Source: Mycobacterium sp. OAS707
GTDB taxonomy: Bacteria > Actinomycetota > Actinomycetes > Mycobacteriales > Mycobacteriaceae
Assembly (NCBI RefSeq): GCF_014873705.1
Contig: NZ_JADBDS010000004.1
Location: forward strand, 310,001 to 374,000
Direction: 5' to 3'
DNA: 64,000 nucleotides
How positions within the stretch are numbered: the first letter of the stretch is position 1; every line of letters begins with the position of its first letter. Positions 41,008-50,226 of the stretch are shown here, one piece after another. Below the pieces are notes generated by a model. That model was not told where the DNA came from. It made no database searches and saw only the letters and a list, made by a program, of their open reading frames with translations. The translations under genes were made by a program, and so were the position numbers.

Positions 41008-41039
41008 CGGTGAAGTCTGCGTGTCGGGGCACTCAAACG

Positions 41040-42263
41040 TCAGCGCGCACCCATCAGGTGCTCGAGCGCCAATTGGTTGAGCCGGACGAAGCCGAAACCC
41101 TTGGCGCCGAAGTAGGAATCGGCGTCGAACTCCTCGTAGGCCGACCTGTCGGCCAGTAGGTCTCGGTACGTCTCGCCGGCGTCAAGCGTGGGCTTGCGCA
41201 ACTCGTTGACACGGGCGGCTTCCAGCGCGTCGGCAACTTCTGGATCGGCGCGGAACGCCGCAGCACGCTGCTTCAGTAGTAGATACATCCGCATATTCGC
41301 CGCGGCCGAGGCCCAAACTCCGCTGCTGTCCTCGGTGCGACTGGGCTTGTAGTCGAAATGCCGGGGGCCCGTGTAGCTCGGCCCGCCATCCACGCCACCG
41401 TTCTCCAGAAGATCGACGAGCGCGAACGCATTGGCGAGATCCCCGTGGCCGAACACCAGATCTTGGTCGAACTTGATTCCACGCTGGCCATTGAGGTCGA
41501 TGTGAAACAGCTTGTCGGAGTACAGCGCCTGGCTGATCCCGTGCATGAAGTTCAGCCCGGCCATCTGCTCATGGCCGGTTTCGGGGTTCACTCCGACCAT
41601 CTCGGAGTGGGCGAGTGTGTCGATGAATGCCAGCGCATGCCCGACGGTAGGAAGCAGAATGTCACCGCGGGGTTCGTTGGGCTTGGGCTCGATCGCGAAC
41701 CGCAGCGCGTACTTCTGGTCAAGAACGTACTCGCACAAGAGGTTCAGCGCTTCACGGTAGCGTTCGAGCGCCGCGCGGACATCCTTGGCGCTGTCGTACT
41801 CGCTGCCCTCTCGACCACCCCACATGACGAATGTTTCGGCGCCGAGCTCAGCTGCCAGGTCAATGTTGCGCAGCGCCTTGCGCAATGCGAACCGTCGAAC
41901 ACCTCGATCATTACTCGTGAACGCACCATCCTTGAACACCGGATGGGTGAACAGATTGGTGGTCACCATGGGCACGACCAGGCCGGTGGCGTGCAACGCG
42001 GACGTCAGCCTGTCGATGGCACGACGGCGTTCGCCGTCACTGCTTCCGAATGGAAACAGGTCGTCGTCATGGAAAGTCAGGCCATACGCGCCGAGCGCGG
42101 CCAGCCGCTCCACCGCCTCCACCGCGTCCAGGGCGGGCCGGGTCGCCGCGCCGAACGGGTCGTTGGCGGTCCAGCCTATGGTCCAAAGGCCAAACGAAAA
42201 CTTGTCGGACGGCTTGGGAACGAGGTCACCGGCCGCTGCGATCGTGGATTCGAGGACAGACAT
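41040..42263 (-). CDS. xylA: Xylose isomerase
   Basis: A 407-residue enzyme that interconverts D-xylose and D-xylulose. ATG 42263 follows AGGAG. The actinobacterial class shows FSFGLWTIGWTANDPFG at the start, LTFHDDDLFPFG with the catalytic His, FVMWGGREG, FAIEPKPNEPRGDILLP, VGVNPETGHEQMAGL, LFHIDLNGQRGIKFDQDLVFG and RHFDYKP, which contain the metal-binding Glu, Asp and His residues. It is divergent from the ROK regulator, which probably represses it in the absence of xylose. No xylulokinase or xylose transporter gene is nearby. Confidence 0.95.
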   Translation of the reverse strand: MSVLESTIAAAGDLVPKPSDKFSFGLWTIGWTANDPFGAATRPALDAVEAVERLAALGAYGLTFHDDDLFPFGSSDGERRRAIDRLTSALHATGLVVPMVTTNLFTHPVFKDGAFTSNDRGVRRFALRKALRNIDLAAELGAETFVMWGGREGSEYDSAKDVRAALERYREALNLLCEYVLDQKYALRFAIEPKPNEPRGDILLPTVGHALAFIDTLAHSEMVGVNPETGHEQMAGLNFMHGISQALYSDKLFHIDLNGQRGIKFDQDLVFGHGDLANAFALVDLLENGGVDGGPSYTGPRHFDYKPSRTEDSSGVWASAAANMRMYLLLKQRAAAFRADPEVADALEAARVNELRKPTLDAGETYRDLLADRSAYEEFDADSYFGAKGFGFVRLNQLALEHLMGAR

Positions 42264-42284
42264 GACGCGACTCCTGGCACTGGA

Positions 42285-42305
42285 TTTGTTCTGCGTCCGA
42301 ACATA
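42285..42305. promoter_or_regulatory. Possible ROK/XylR operator
   Basis: TTTGTTC (42285-42291) and GAACATA (42299-42305) form a 7-bp inverted repeat with one mismatch around a 7-nt spacer. It sits between divergent xylA and the ROK regulator, where a XylR-type repressor would bind. Confidence 0.45.
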
Positions 42306-42343
42306 AGATGTGCCCTGGGTCACTGTCAAGGGAGGGAGGTTGG

Positions 42344-43441
42344 GTGAGGATCGGCACCAACACCGATGATGTCCGGCGCCGCAACCTGTCCGCAGTGCTG
42401 ACCCTGGTTCATCGCGGCCGTGCGGTGACCCGATCGCAGCTGACGCGCAAGACAGGCCTGGCCCGTTCGACGGTGAAGGACCTGGTTGAGGAACTGGTCG
42501 ACGGCGGCTTGGTGGAGGAAACGCAGGCCGGTCCGGCCAGCCAAGTCGGAAGACCGAGCCCCATCGTGCGGCCGCGGACCGACATGCTCGCAATTGCGGT
42601 GAATCCCGAAACCGACGCCATCACAATCGGTTTGGTCGCGTTGGGTGGCACGGTGCTCAATATCGAAAGATATCCGACCGACCATATCCCCAGCGCAGGC
42701 GAAACCGTGGCCATCACCGCCAAGGCCGTCGACCAGATCCGGCGCAAGCTGGATCCCAATCGCCGAGTCACCGCAATCGGGGTGGCCGTTCCCGGTCTTG
42801 TGCACGCCCCCGGATCCGTGGTGCGGCTGGCACCACACCTCGATTGGCATGACGAGGCGTTGGGGCAGATGCTCAGCGCGGCAGTGGGATTACCCGTGTT
42901 CGCGGCGAACGACGCCAATCTCGGCGCTATCGCCGAACACGTATTCGGAGGACATCCGGACGCACACCACATGATCTACGTCAACGGCGGCGCCAGCGGA
43001 ATCGGCGCCGGATTCGTCGTGGCTGGCGAGCTTCTCGAAGGCGCCGAGGGCTACGCGGGGGAGCTCGGCCACACCTATGTCGGCGGCGCGGCGCCGTGCC
43101 ATTGTGGGCGCATCGGGTGTCTCGAGACCGAAGTCAGTCAAACCACCGCGAAAACCATTGCACACCAAGCACAGTATCTCGGCATCGCACTCGGCAACGC
43201 CATCAACCTGCTGAACCCCAAGCTCGTCGTCCTCGGCGGATTCCTCCGGATCTTCCCGGAACAGGCTGCTGCAGCACTTGATACCGCAGTGGCCCGCCAC
43301 TCCATGCGGGTGCCCCACGAGGACGTGCGCATCGTGGCGGCCAGCCTCGGATCCCAGACACTGATGATCGGTGCCGCCGAGACGGCGTTCGCTCCGTTAC
43401 TCGCCGATCCCGCCGCGCACTACTTCAGCGCCGTCGATTGA
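42344..43441 (+). CDS. ROK family transcriptional regulator (XylR-like)
   Basis: A 365-residue protein from GTG 42344 preceded by GGAGGGAGG. The N-terminal winged HTH reads VTRSQLTRKTGLARSTVKDLVEEL (residues ~28-52). The sugar-kinase-like ROK domain has AIGVAVPGLVHAPGSVVR, FAANDANLGAIAEHVFGG, YVNGGASGIGAGFVVAGELLEG and the zinc motif CHCGRIGCLE. Right after this motif the usual helical segment appears about 30 residues shorter than in the homologues I recall, so ligand control may be altered. It probably represses xylA. Its 3' end overlaps the next gene by 17 nt. Confidence 0.86.
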   Translation: MRIGTNTDDVRRRNLSAVLTLVHRGRAVTRSQLTRKTGLARSTVKDLVEELVDGGLVEETQAGPASQVGRPSPIVRPRTDMLAIAVNPETDAITIGLVALGGTVLNIERYPTDHIPSAGETVAITAKAVDQIRRKLDPNRRVTAIGVAVPGLVHAPGSVVRLAPHLDWHDEALGQMLSAAVGLPVFAANDANLGAIAEHVFGGHPDAHHMIYVNGGASGIGAGFVVAGELLEGAEGYAGELGHTYVGGAAPCHCGRIGCLETEVSQTTAKTIAHQAQYLGIALGNAINLLNPKLVVLGGFLRIFPEQAAAALDTAVARHSMRVPHEDVRIVAASLGSQTLMIGAAETAFAPLLADPAAHYFSAVD

Positions 43442-44708
43442 AGTACTTCTGGTAGGCCTCGGCCGATGCGCGCAATTCGGGGTCGGCCTCGAACTTCTGC
43501 TCGAACTTCGCCCACGCCGCTTCACGTTTGGCGGGAAGGTACTCCGTCGGCCAGTACGGATGCTCCTGCGGCCGGTAGTCACGAAGCACGCGGCGCGCAA
43601 CGGTGGCCTTGTGCACCTCGTCGGCCCCGTCGGCCAGCCCCATCGTCGGCGCGCTCGCATACATCGCCTGCAACGGGGTCAGGTCGGTGGTACCAAGTGA
43701 ACCGAGGATGTGCAGCGCGTTGAACGACACGTCCCGCAGCACCTTGGCCATTGTGAATTTCACGGTCGCGATGTCGGTCCTGGCCTCTTTGGTGCTGGAA
43801 TTGTCGATCTTCCAAGCGGTTTCGAGCACCAACAGCCGAAGCATACGGATGGCGGCATACGAATCCGCGATCTTCTCCTGCACCATCTGATGCTCGGCGA
43901 TCACCTTGCCGTGCGATTCGCGGGACAGCGCCCGCTCGCACATCATGTCGAACGCGAGCTTGCACTGGGCGATCGTGCGCATCGCATGGTGGATGCGTCC
44001 GCCACCGAGTCGTCGTTGGGCCAGGGTCTTGGCGCCGTCCTCGGGGCCGAGCAGGTGATCGAGTGGCACCCGGACGTCGCGATAGATGATGTGGTTGTGG
44101 TTGCGGGGCTCCGGTTGGATCTCCACGCCGGGAGTTGTGCGGGGCACGACGAACATCCCGTTGGTACACATCACAAACAGAATGTCGGCGACGCGGCCCG
44201 CCGAGGTGAACCACTTCTCGCCGTTGATCACCCACTCGTCGCCGTCGCGCACCGCGGTGGTCTTGAACAGATTGGGGTCGGACCCGCCCTGAGGCTCGGT
44301 CATCGAGTACGCGGAAAACATGTCCTGGCTCAGCAGCGGCTCGAGCCACCGCTTCTTCTGCTCGTCGGTGCCGAAGGCCGCGAGCATCTCCATGTTGCCG
44401 GTGTCCGGCGCGGCAGCACCGAACATCTGCGGGGCGCCGGGGTAGCGGCCGATGACTTCGTTGAGTAGCGCCAACTTGAGCTGACCGAAGCCCGGGCCGC
44501 CGAGATCCTTGTCGAGAAAGAGCGCCCACAGTCCCTGGTCCTTGATCTGCTGCTGCAGGCTGCGGACGTAGGCCTTGACGTGCGGATCCGGCGAGCGAAC
44601 GGCATACGGGAACACGTACTCCAGCGGCTCGACCTCTTCTCTGCAGAACTCCTCTACCCAGTCGAGCTTCTTCTGGAATTCCGGTTCGGTCGAGAAGTCC
44701 CACGCCAT
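43425..44708 (-). CDS. Acyl-CoA dehydrogenase family protein (second)
   Basis: A 427-residue FAD-dependent dehydrogenase starting at ATG 44708 (MAWDFSTEPEFQKKLDWVEE). Landmarks are LFLDKDLGGPGFGQLKLALL, YSMTEPQGGSDPNLFKTTAV near residue 155, GEKWFTSAGRVADILFVM, a serine-free HIIYRDVRVPLDHLLGPEDGA loop, and GLADGADEVHKATVARRVLR near residue 375 at the catalytic end. This longer subfamily is related to ACAD10/11-type enzymes that can act on hydroxylated or branched acyl-CoAs. It begins 2 nt after the NDP-forming synthetase stop, so the two are cotranscribed. Confidence 0.9.
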   Translation of the reverse strand: MAWDFSTEPEFQKKLDWVEEFCREEVEPLEYVFPYAVRSPDPHVKAYVRSLQQQIKDQGLWALFLDKDLGGPGFGQLKLALLNEVIGRYPGAPQMFGAAAPDTGNMEMLAAFGTDEQKKRWLEPLLSQDMFSAYSMTEPQGGSDPNLFKTTAVRDGDEWVINGEKWFTSAGRVADILFVMCTNGMFVVPRTTPGVEIQPEPRNHNHIIYRDVRVPLDHLLGPEDGAKTLAQRRLGGGRIHHAMRTIAQCKLAFDMMCERALSRESHGKVIAEHQMVQEKIADSYAAIRMLRLLVLETAWKIDNSSTKEARTDIATVKFTMAKVLRDVSFNALHILGSLGTTDLTPLQAMYASAPTMGLADGADEVHKATVARRVLRDYRPQEHPYWPTEYLPAKREAAWAKFEQKFEADPELRASAEAYQKYFNRRR

Positions 44709-44710
44709 CT

Positions 44711-46726
44711 CTAGGATTCTGCCCGACGCATCTGGATCAGGGCATCGACTGCGACAACACCGTCCGCAGTCGCGATCACCGGGTTGGCTTCGACGGCTTC
44801 CACGATGTCGCCGAGTTCGAGAGCCATCCTGGAGAACGCGACGATCACGTCGGCCAGCGCATCGATGTCGACCGGCGGTGAGCCGCGCCAGCCCGCCAGC
44901 AGCGCACGAATCCGCAACTGGTCGAGCAGTGCCAGTGCGCCCGCATGTGAGACCGGCGGACACGCCACCGCTCTGTCGGCGAGCAGTTCCACCGTCGTGC
45001 CCCCAGCCGCGACCACAAGGAGGGGACCGAACGCGTCGTCGCGCACGAACCCCACCGACACCTCGACGCCGTCGGCGACCATCGGCTGCACGGTCACCAC
45101 CGGCCCGAGGGACCGCGTCATCACCGCGTACGCGGCTGTCAACTCTTCATCGTCGGCGATGCTGAGGGCCACACCGCCGACATCGCTCTTGTGAAGGGCG
45201 CTAACGGTTTTCAAAACCACCGGATAACCGATGGCCTCGGCTGCCGCGATCGCGACACTCATCGAATGGGCGGTGCGCGTCTCGACAACCGGAATCCCGT
45301 AGGCGGCCAGCAGCCGGAACGCGGGGACGTCGTCGGGGAGTTGCCTGCTTGTCATCGAGGCCCGCACCCGGTCGACCGGCAGGGGCCAGCGCGCCAGGTT
45401 GCCCAGTGCCACCAGTCCGCTGCGGGCGCCTTCGAGGACCGGAATTCCGTTGTCCCGCAGACGTTGCGCAGTGGGCGCGTCGATGGCCGACGGTACCGAG
45501 GCCAGCACTGCCAGCGGTGCGTCCGTACCGGCGGCGACGTCCAGCACCGCGTCGGCATACGCGGTGTCGCCGTCGTACTCGGTGACCAGGTCTACGGCGA
45601 GCGCGGTGACGCCAACGTTCCCGTCCTCGGCGATCGCGCGCAGGCAGGTGCCGAACAGGTTGCGGGTCTCGGCGCCGGTACCCCAGAGGTCAAGCGGGTT
45701 GGTCGGAGTGAGGCCGTCGTCCAGCATGCGGCCGATGGTCGCCAGCGTGTCGTCGGCCAGATCGGCGAACGGCAGGCCCAGTTCGTGCGCGAGGTCGGCC
45801 ACCAGGGCGCGTTCTGCACCCGAGTCGTGCACCGTCGCAAGTCCGCCGCCGCGCGATCGCCTGCCTGCCGAGAACAGCTCCAGCGTGTCGGTGAACTCGG
45901 CCATGTCGCGCACGTGTACCGCGCCTGTCGCGGCGCAGAAGGCCTGCCACGCCGCATGTTCGCCGGCCAGCGCACCCGAGTGCGCGGCGACCATCGCGCG
46001 CCCGCGCGGCGAACCACCGACCGTGAGAATCACTACCGGCACATCCTGATCGGCGGCCCGCAGCAGCGATTGCCGCAGCCGGGGAACCGAGCGTGGTGTC
46101 TCCATCAGCAGGGCGATGATCCGCGTTTCGGGGTCGTCGAGTGCGTAGTCCACGTAGTCGGCGGTGTCGGTAACGAGTTCCTGCCCCGACGACACCGCGA
46201 GCCGGAATCCGAAGCCACGGCGCGCCCGCAACAGTGTCGAGAAGGCCGAACCGGAGTGCGTCACCAGAGTAATTCCGCCGGACGGCAACGGATCTGGCTC
46301 CAGGTAGCCGAGTGCCCGCACGCCGAGAGCGTTGTTGACGAACCCCATGCAGCCCGCCCCGCAGAGCGCCATGCCCGCCTCGGTGGCCGTCTCCACGACC
46401 TTCTGGCGCACCCCGTGCGCGGCGCCGAACAGCACCGCTGACCGCGCGCCCACCGCCGCCGCGAGTTCCATCTGTTCGACCAGGGTCGCGTCGGGCACAC
46501 CCAGCAGCACGACGTCGACGGCTTCGTCGAGGTTGGCGAGGGTGGGCACACACGGATACTCGCCGATCCGCTGATACCTCGGGTTCACCAAATGCACACG
46601 GGCGGAACCACGTTGGGACTCGATGACCATCCGCTCACCGAAACTGCCTGGGCGAGCGCTGGCACCCACCACCGCCATCGACGTGGCACCCAGCATGGCC
46701 GCGACGGCCTCGCGGCGCGCATTCAT
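44711..46726 (-). CDS. NDP-forming acyl-CoA synthetase (acetate--CoA ligase, ADP-forming type)
   Basis: A 671-residue single-chain alpha-beta fusion. The N-terminal CoA-binding domain begins MAVVGASARPGSFGERMVIE and has HLVNPRYQRIGEYPCVPTL. The succinyl-CoA-synthetase-like domains include VTHSGSAFSTLL and AAHSGALAGEHAAWQAFC, with the likely phospho-histidine. The C-terminal ATP-grasp part has AAYGIPVVETRTAHS, GYPVVLKTVSALHKSDVGGVAL and EANPVIA. It would activate an acid to its CoA thioester for the adjacent dehydrogenases. ATG 46726 overlaps the stop of the upstream oxidoreductase gene. Confidence 0.9.
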   Translation of the reverse strand: MNARREAVAAMLGATSMAVVGASARPGSFGERMVIESQRGSARVHLVNPRYQRIGEYPCVPTLANLDEAVDVVLLGVPDATLVEQMELAAAVGARSAVLFGAAHGVRQKVVETATEAGMALCGAGCMGFVNNALGVRALGYLEPDPLPSGGITLVTHSGSAFSTLLRARRGFGFRLAVSSGQELVTDTADYVDYALDDPETRIIALLMETPRSVPRLRQSLLRAADQDVPVVILTVGGSPRGRAMVAAHSGALAGEHAAWQAFCAATGAVHVRDMAEFTDTLELFSAGRRSRGGGLATVHDSGAERALVADLAHELGLPFADLADDTLATIGRMLDDGLTPTNPLDLWGTGAETRNLFGTCLRAIAEDGNVGVTALAVDLVTEYDGDTAYADAVLDVAAGTDAPLAVLASVPSAIDAPTAQRLRDNGIPVLEGARSGLVALGNLARWPLPVDRVRASMTSRQLPDDVPAFRLLAAYGIPVVETRTAHSMSVAIAAAEAIGYPVVLKTVSALHKSDVGGVALSIADDEELTAAYAVMTRSLGPVVTVQPMVADGVEVSVGFVRDDAFGPLLVVAAGGTTVELLADRAVACPPVSHAGALALLDQLRIRALLAGWRGSPPVDIDALADVIVAFSRMALELGDIVEAVEANPVIATADGVVAVDALIQMRRAES

Positions 46727-48339
46727 CTGCGCCGCCAACGCTTCTTGTCGGCGAGCGCTGCCCGGGCGGCCTGCCACCCGGGGATGCCGCACACGCCGCC
46801 ACCCGCGTGCGTTGCCGAACCTCCGTTGTACAGACCGGAAATCGGAGTGCGGTAGTCGGCGTAGCCAGGAGCGGGGCGCATATGGAACAGCTGCTCCAGT
46901 GACAGCTCACCGTGGAAGATGTTCCCGCCGATCAAGCCGTATTCGTGCTCCATCTCGTGCGGTCCGACGATGTCGCGGTGCGTGATCGAGGATTTGAATC
47001 CGGGAGCGACCTGATCGTAGAGGTCGATCAGGCGATCGGCATAGGCGTCCAGGTCCTCGGTGTGCGGCGCCTGGCTCCAGTCGGCGGGCACCCACTGCGT
47101 GAACAACGACATGATGTGTGTGCCATCGGGATTCAGAGTCTTGTCCAACGTCGTCGGAATCACACCATCGGAGAACGGCATCCAGGCGGGCCGCCCCGCC
47201 CTGGCGTCCTGGAAGGCCGCCTCGATGTACTCCATCGTCGGCGCCATCTCCACCGAACCGGTGTGGTGCTCGGCGAGCCCACTGCTCGGGTCGGCAGTGA
47301 AGTTCGGGAGCTCCCCGAGCGCCAGGTTGATCTTGACCACCCCGCTGCGCGTCTTCCAGTGCTCGATGTCTGCGACGAAGTCGTCGGGCAGCTCCGCTCG
47401 CGGAATATGTTCGAGGAAGGCGATTTTCGGGTGAAGGGTGGTGACCACCAACGGTGCGCGGATCTCGTCGCCGTTATCGAGCACCGCTCCCTGCACACGG
47501 CCGCCGCTGACCAGCAGGCGAGCCACGCGGGCATCGGTACGGATCTCGGCGCCGAAGCCACGGGCGGACTGTGCGATCGCGGCCGAGACGGCACCCATGC
47601 CGCCCTCGGGGTAACCCCAGCTGCCGAGTTGGCCGTCGCCGACGTCGCCGATCGAGTGGTGGGCCATCACGTACGCGGTGCCCGGCTCGTACGGACCCGC
47701 CCACGTTCCGATCACGCCGTTGACCGCGAGCGCGCCCTTGATCTGCGGTGACTCGAACCAGTCGTCGAGCAGGTCGGCGATGCTCATCGTCAGCAGCCGC
47801 GTGACGTCCGCGGTGGTGCGCACGGTGATCCCGCGCTGGCTCCATGCCAGCTTCGCGAGGTCGAGCAGGTCCGACGGTCGGTGCGAGCCGATGTTCGGCG
47901 GCACCTGGGTCAGCAGCGGACCCATCACGTCGGCGATGCCTTCGAGCCACGCGTTCCACTTCGGCCACGTCTCGGCGTCCTTCTTGGACCACTTGGCGAG
48001 CTGCTCGTACGTGCGCGCCGGGTCGTCCTCGTAGATCGTCAGGGAGCCGCCGTCGGGAAATGCTTGGTAGTACGGACCCATCGGATGGACGCGGTAGCCG
48101 TGCCGGTCCAACTCGAGTTCGCGCACGATGGTCGGCGGCATCAGGCTCATCACATAGGACAACCGGGTGACGCGCAGATGCGGGGCGTCCTCCCACGGCG
48201 ACTCGGTGGTGGCCGCTCCCCCGAGTGAGCCACGCCCCTCGAGCACCAGTGTCCTGGCGCCTGAGCGCGCCAGGTATGCAGCCGAAACCAGGCCGTTGTG
48301 GCCGCCGCCGATCACGAGGGCGTCGTACGTGTTCGACAT
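46723..48339 (-). CDS. FAD-dependent oxidoreductase, phytoene desaturase / PYROXD2-like
   Basis: A 538-residue flavoprotein. The FAD motif ALVIGGGHNGLVSAAYLARSG starts at residue 8, followed by VLEGRGSLGGAATTESPW. LGSWGYPEGGMGAVSAAIAQSA lies near residue 240, and the C-terminal NGGSATHAGGGVCGIPGWQAA is the second dinucleotide-contact block of carotenoid-desaturase-type enzymes. The substrate is unknown; similar proteins occur in amine and lipid catabolic clusters. It heads an operon with the acyl-CoA synthetase and dehydrogenase. Its -10 box TAGATT (48377-48372) overlaps palindromic site 2, next to the TetR gene. Confidence 0.87.
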   Translation of the reverse strand: MSNTYDALVIGGGHNGLVSAAYLARSGARTLVLEGRGSLGGAATTESPWEDAPHLRVTRLSYVMSLMPPTIVRELELDRHGYRVHPMGPYYQAFPDGGSLTIYEDDPARTYEQLAKWSKKDAETWPKWNAWLEGIADVMGPLLTQVPPNIGSHRPSDLLDLAKLAWSQRGITVRTTADVTRLLTMSIADLLDDWFESPQIKGALAVNGVIGTWAGPYEPGTAYVMAHHSIGDVGDGQLGSWGYPEGGMGAVSAAIAQSARGFGAEIRTDARVARLLVSGGRVQGAVLDNGDEIRAPLVVTTLHPKIAFLEHIPRAELPDDFVADIEHWKTRSGVVKINLALGELPNFTADPSSGLAEHHTGSVEMAPTMEYIEAAFQDARAGRPAWMPFSDGVIPTTLDKTLNPDGTHIMSLFTQWVPADWSQAPHTEDLDAYADRLIDLYDQVAPGFKSSITHRDIVGPHEMEHEYGLIGGNIFHGELSLEQLFHMRPAPGYADYRTPISGLYNGGSATHAGGGVCGIPGWQAARAALADKKRWRRR

Positions 48340-48359
48340 CGGTGTCCCACTTCCGTCCT

Positions 48360-48375
48360 GACTGACTGTTCAATC
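48360..48375. promoter_or_regulatory. Palindromic operator, site 2 of a shared regulon
   Basis: GACTGA-CTGT-TCAATC, one arm mismatch relative to site 1. It lies between the divergent PYROXD2-like and TetR genes and overlaps the minus-strand -10 box TAGATT. Its place next to a TetR gene makes that protein the best candidate for the binding factor. Confidence 0.68.
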
Positions 48376-48433
48376 TAATCAAGTGTTACGCTACAGACAA
48401 GAGCTGCGCTGCACAGGGAGGGAACAACACGCC

Positions 48434-49081
48434 ATGGCCGAACCAGCGCCCGCGACTGAGCAGAACGAAGCCCGTCGCATCGAAATGCTCCGTGCCGCAG
48501 CCGAGCTGATCTGCGAGCGGGGTTTTGGAGATACCCGCATCGCCGATGTCGCCAAGCGGGCGGGTGTCAGCTCGGCACTGGTCATCTATTACTTCGGCAC
48601 CCGCGACCGCCTGCTTGTCGACGCGCTGCGGCACTCGGAGGAGTCGTTCTACGAAGCAGCCGAACAGATGTTGGCCGACGTCCCTTCGTTGCGCGAACGG
48701 CTCTCACTGCTGATCCAATGGACATGCGTGCCTGAAGGTGCCGGCGAGATCCCCGGCGCGTGGGGCCTGTGGTTCGACCTGTGGGCGCAGGCCTTCCGCC
48801 ACGACGAGATCAAGGCGGGCCGGGCCGAACTCGACGCCAGGTGGCGCAAGATGATCATCGACGCCCTCGACACATCCGATTTGACCGCGAAGGACAAGCG
48901 GATGTTCGCGCTGGAATTCGCGGCGTTGCTCGACGGATTGTCCATCCAGGTCGCTCTCGAGGACCCGGACGTCGACTCCGATCTGGCGTACGACATCGCG
49001 ATGCGCTTCGCGGAGCGCGAACTGAACCTGCCGCCTGCCAAGAAGCGGGTGAACGGCAAGGCGAAGACCGCTAAGAGGTGA
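48434..49081 (+). CDS. TetR family regulator, BetI-like
   Basis: A 215-residue regulator from ATG 48434 (MAEPAPATEQ). AGGGAGGG lies about 12 nt upstream. The HTH reads LICERGFGDTRIADVAKRAGVS then VIYYFGTRDRLLVDAL (residues ~25-70). The C-terminal part with EIPGAWGLWFDLWAQAFRHDEI resembles BetI-type ligand domains, and the tail is lysine-rich. A -10 box TACGCT is at 48387-48392. The palindrome at 48360 sits in its own promoter region, and near-copies sit at two other loci, so it probably represses this local set of catabolic and transport genes. The inducer is unknown. Confidence 0.87.
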   Translation: MAEPAPATEQNEARRIEMLRAAAELICERGFGDTRIADVAKRAGVSSALVIYYFGTRDRLLVDALRHSEESFYEAAEQMLADVPSLRERLSLLIQWTCVPEGAGEIPGAWGLWFDLWAQAFRHDEIKAGRAELDARWRKMIIDALDTSDLTAKDKRMFALEFAALLDGLSIQVALEDPDVDSDLAYDIAMRFAERELNLPPAKKRVNGKAKTAKR

Positions 49082-50216
49082 GCGCGCCGACCTCGTCGGC
49101 GACGGGGTCTGCGATCGGCGCCGCGTCGCTGCGATGCAGCACCCGCACCGCGTCCTGCGTGCACACGCAACACACGCGGGCCCCTGGTTCATGGGTCACC
49201 GAGCGCGGGCCCGCATGGTTGGCCACCTCGACGATCAGTGGCGTTGGTGCACCGACATCGACGTGCACCTGGGTCGTGCTGCCGAGATAGACAACCTGCG
49301 CCACCACACCGCCAATGACGTTGCGGTCGTGGCTGATTGGCGCGCCGGGTTCCTGCAGCACGATGCGCTCCGGCCGGATGACGATCGCCGCCGCACCGGG
49401 GACGGCCGAGCCGTCGACCGCAGCGCCCAGCCGGGTGTCAAGGGCCGCACACACCGCCGTTCCACCGCCGGCTTCGAGCACTTCGGCGTCGAAAATGTTT
49501 GCCGCGCCCATGAATCCGGCGACGAAGGTGGTTGCCGGAGCGGAGTAGATGTCCTGCGGTGGACCGACCTGTTCGACACGGCCCTCGGCAAGGACGGCGA
49601 TCTGGTCGCTCATGGTGAGCGCTTCCTCTTGGTCGTGAGTCACGTAGACGAACGTGATCCCAACCTCGCGCTGCACTGCGCGCAATTCCAGCTGCAACTG
49701 TTTGCGCAGCTTCGCGTCGAGCGCGCCGAGCGGTTCGTCGAGCAGAAGCACGCGGGGTCGCAACACCAAGGCGCGCGCCAGCGCGACTCGCTGCTGCTGG
49801 CCGCCGGACAGCTGGGCGGGGCGGCGGGCGGAAAAGTCGCTCATCCGAACGAGTTCCAGCGCTTCGCCGACGCGACGCTTGCCTTCGTCGCGCGAGACTT
49901 TCTGGTATTTCAGGCCGAACGCGACGTTGTCCCACACCGTCATGAACGGGAACAGCGCGTAGGTCTGGAAGACCGTGTTGACCGGGCGCTTGTGGGGCGG
50001 ATCGCTTGCGACATCACGGCCGTCGAGTTCGATGCGGCCCGAATCTGGCTTCTCGAAACCGGCGATCATCCGCAGCGTCGTGGTCTTACCGCAACCGGAC
50101 GGTCCGAGCAACGAATAGAACTGGCCGGCTGGAATGTCGAGGTCGATGCCCGTCACGGCGGGCACCCCGTCGAACGACTTGGCAAGCTGCTGCAGCCGGA
50201 TCGCGCCGCCCGTCAC
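49071..50216 (-). CDS. potA: Spermidine/putrescine-type ABC transporter ATP-binding protein
   Basis: A 381-residue ATPase of an importer. It has Walker A LLGPSGCGKTTTL near residue 38, VFQTYALFPFMTVWDNVAFGL, the signature LSGGQQQRVALARAL near residue 140, Walker B LLLDEPLGALD and the H-loop YVTHDQEEA. A C-terminal TOBE domain (residues ~280-360) is typical of the PotA/FbpC class. GTG 50216 starts 10 nt after the aminotransferase stop, so both are in one minus-strand operon, opposite to the other transporter genes. The substrate is likely a polyamine, amino acid or quaternary amine. It overlaps the TetR 3' end by 11 nt. Confidence 0.9.
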   Translation of the reverse strand: MTGGAIRLQQLAKSFDGVPAVTGIDLDIPAGQFYSLLGPSGCGKTTTLRMIAGFEKPDSGRIELDGRDVASDPPHKRPVNTVFQTYALFPFMTVWDNVAFGLKYQKVSRDEGKRRVGEALELVRMSDFSARRPAQLSGGQQQRVALARALVLRPRVLLLDEPLGALDAKLRKQLQLELRAVQREVGITFVYVTHDQEEALTMSDQIAVLAEGRVEQVGPPQDIYSAPATTFVAGFMGAANIFDAEVLEAGGGTAVCAALDTRLGAAVDGSAVPGAAAIVIRPERIVLQEPGAPISHDRNVIGGVVAQVVYLGSTTQVHVDVGAPTPLIVEVANHAGPRSVTHEPGARVCCVCTQDAVRVLHRSDAAPIADPVADEVGALTS

Positions 50217-50226
50217 CGTGCCCCGC

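Noticed and set aside
46723..48382. Upstream TTG at 48382 as part of a coding frame through the operator
   Set aside because: That frame is out of register with the oxidoreductase gene, and the stretch holds the -10 box and palindrome site 2.
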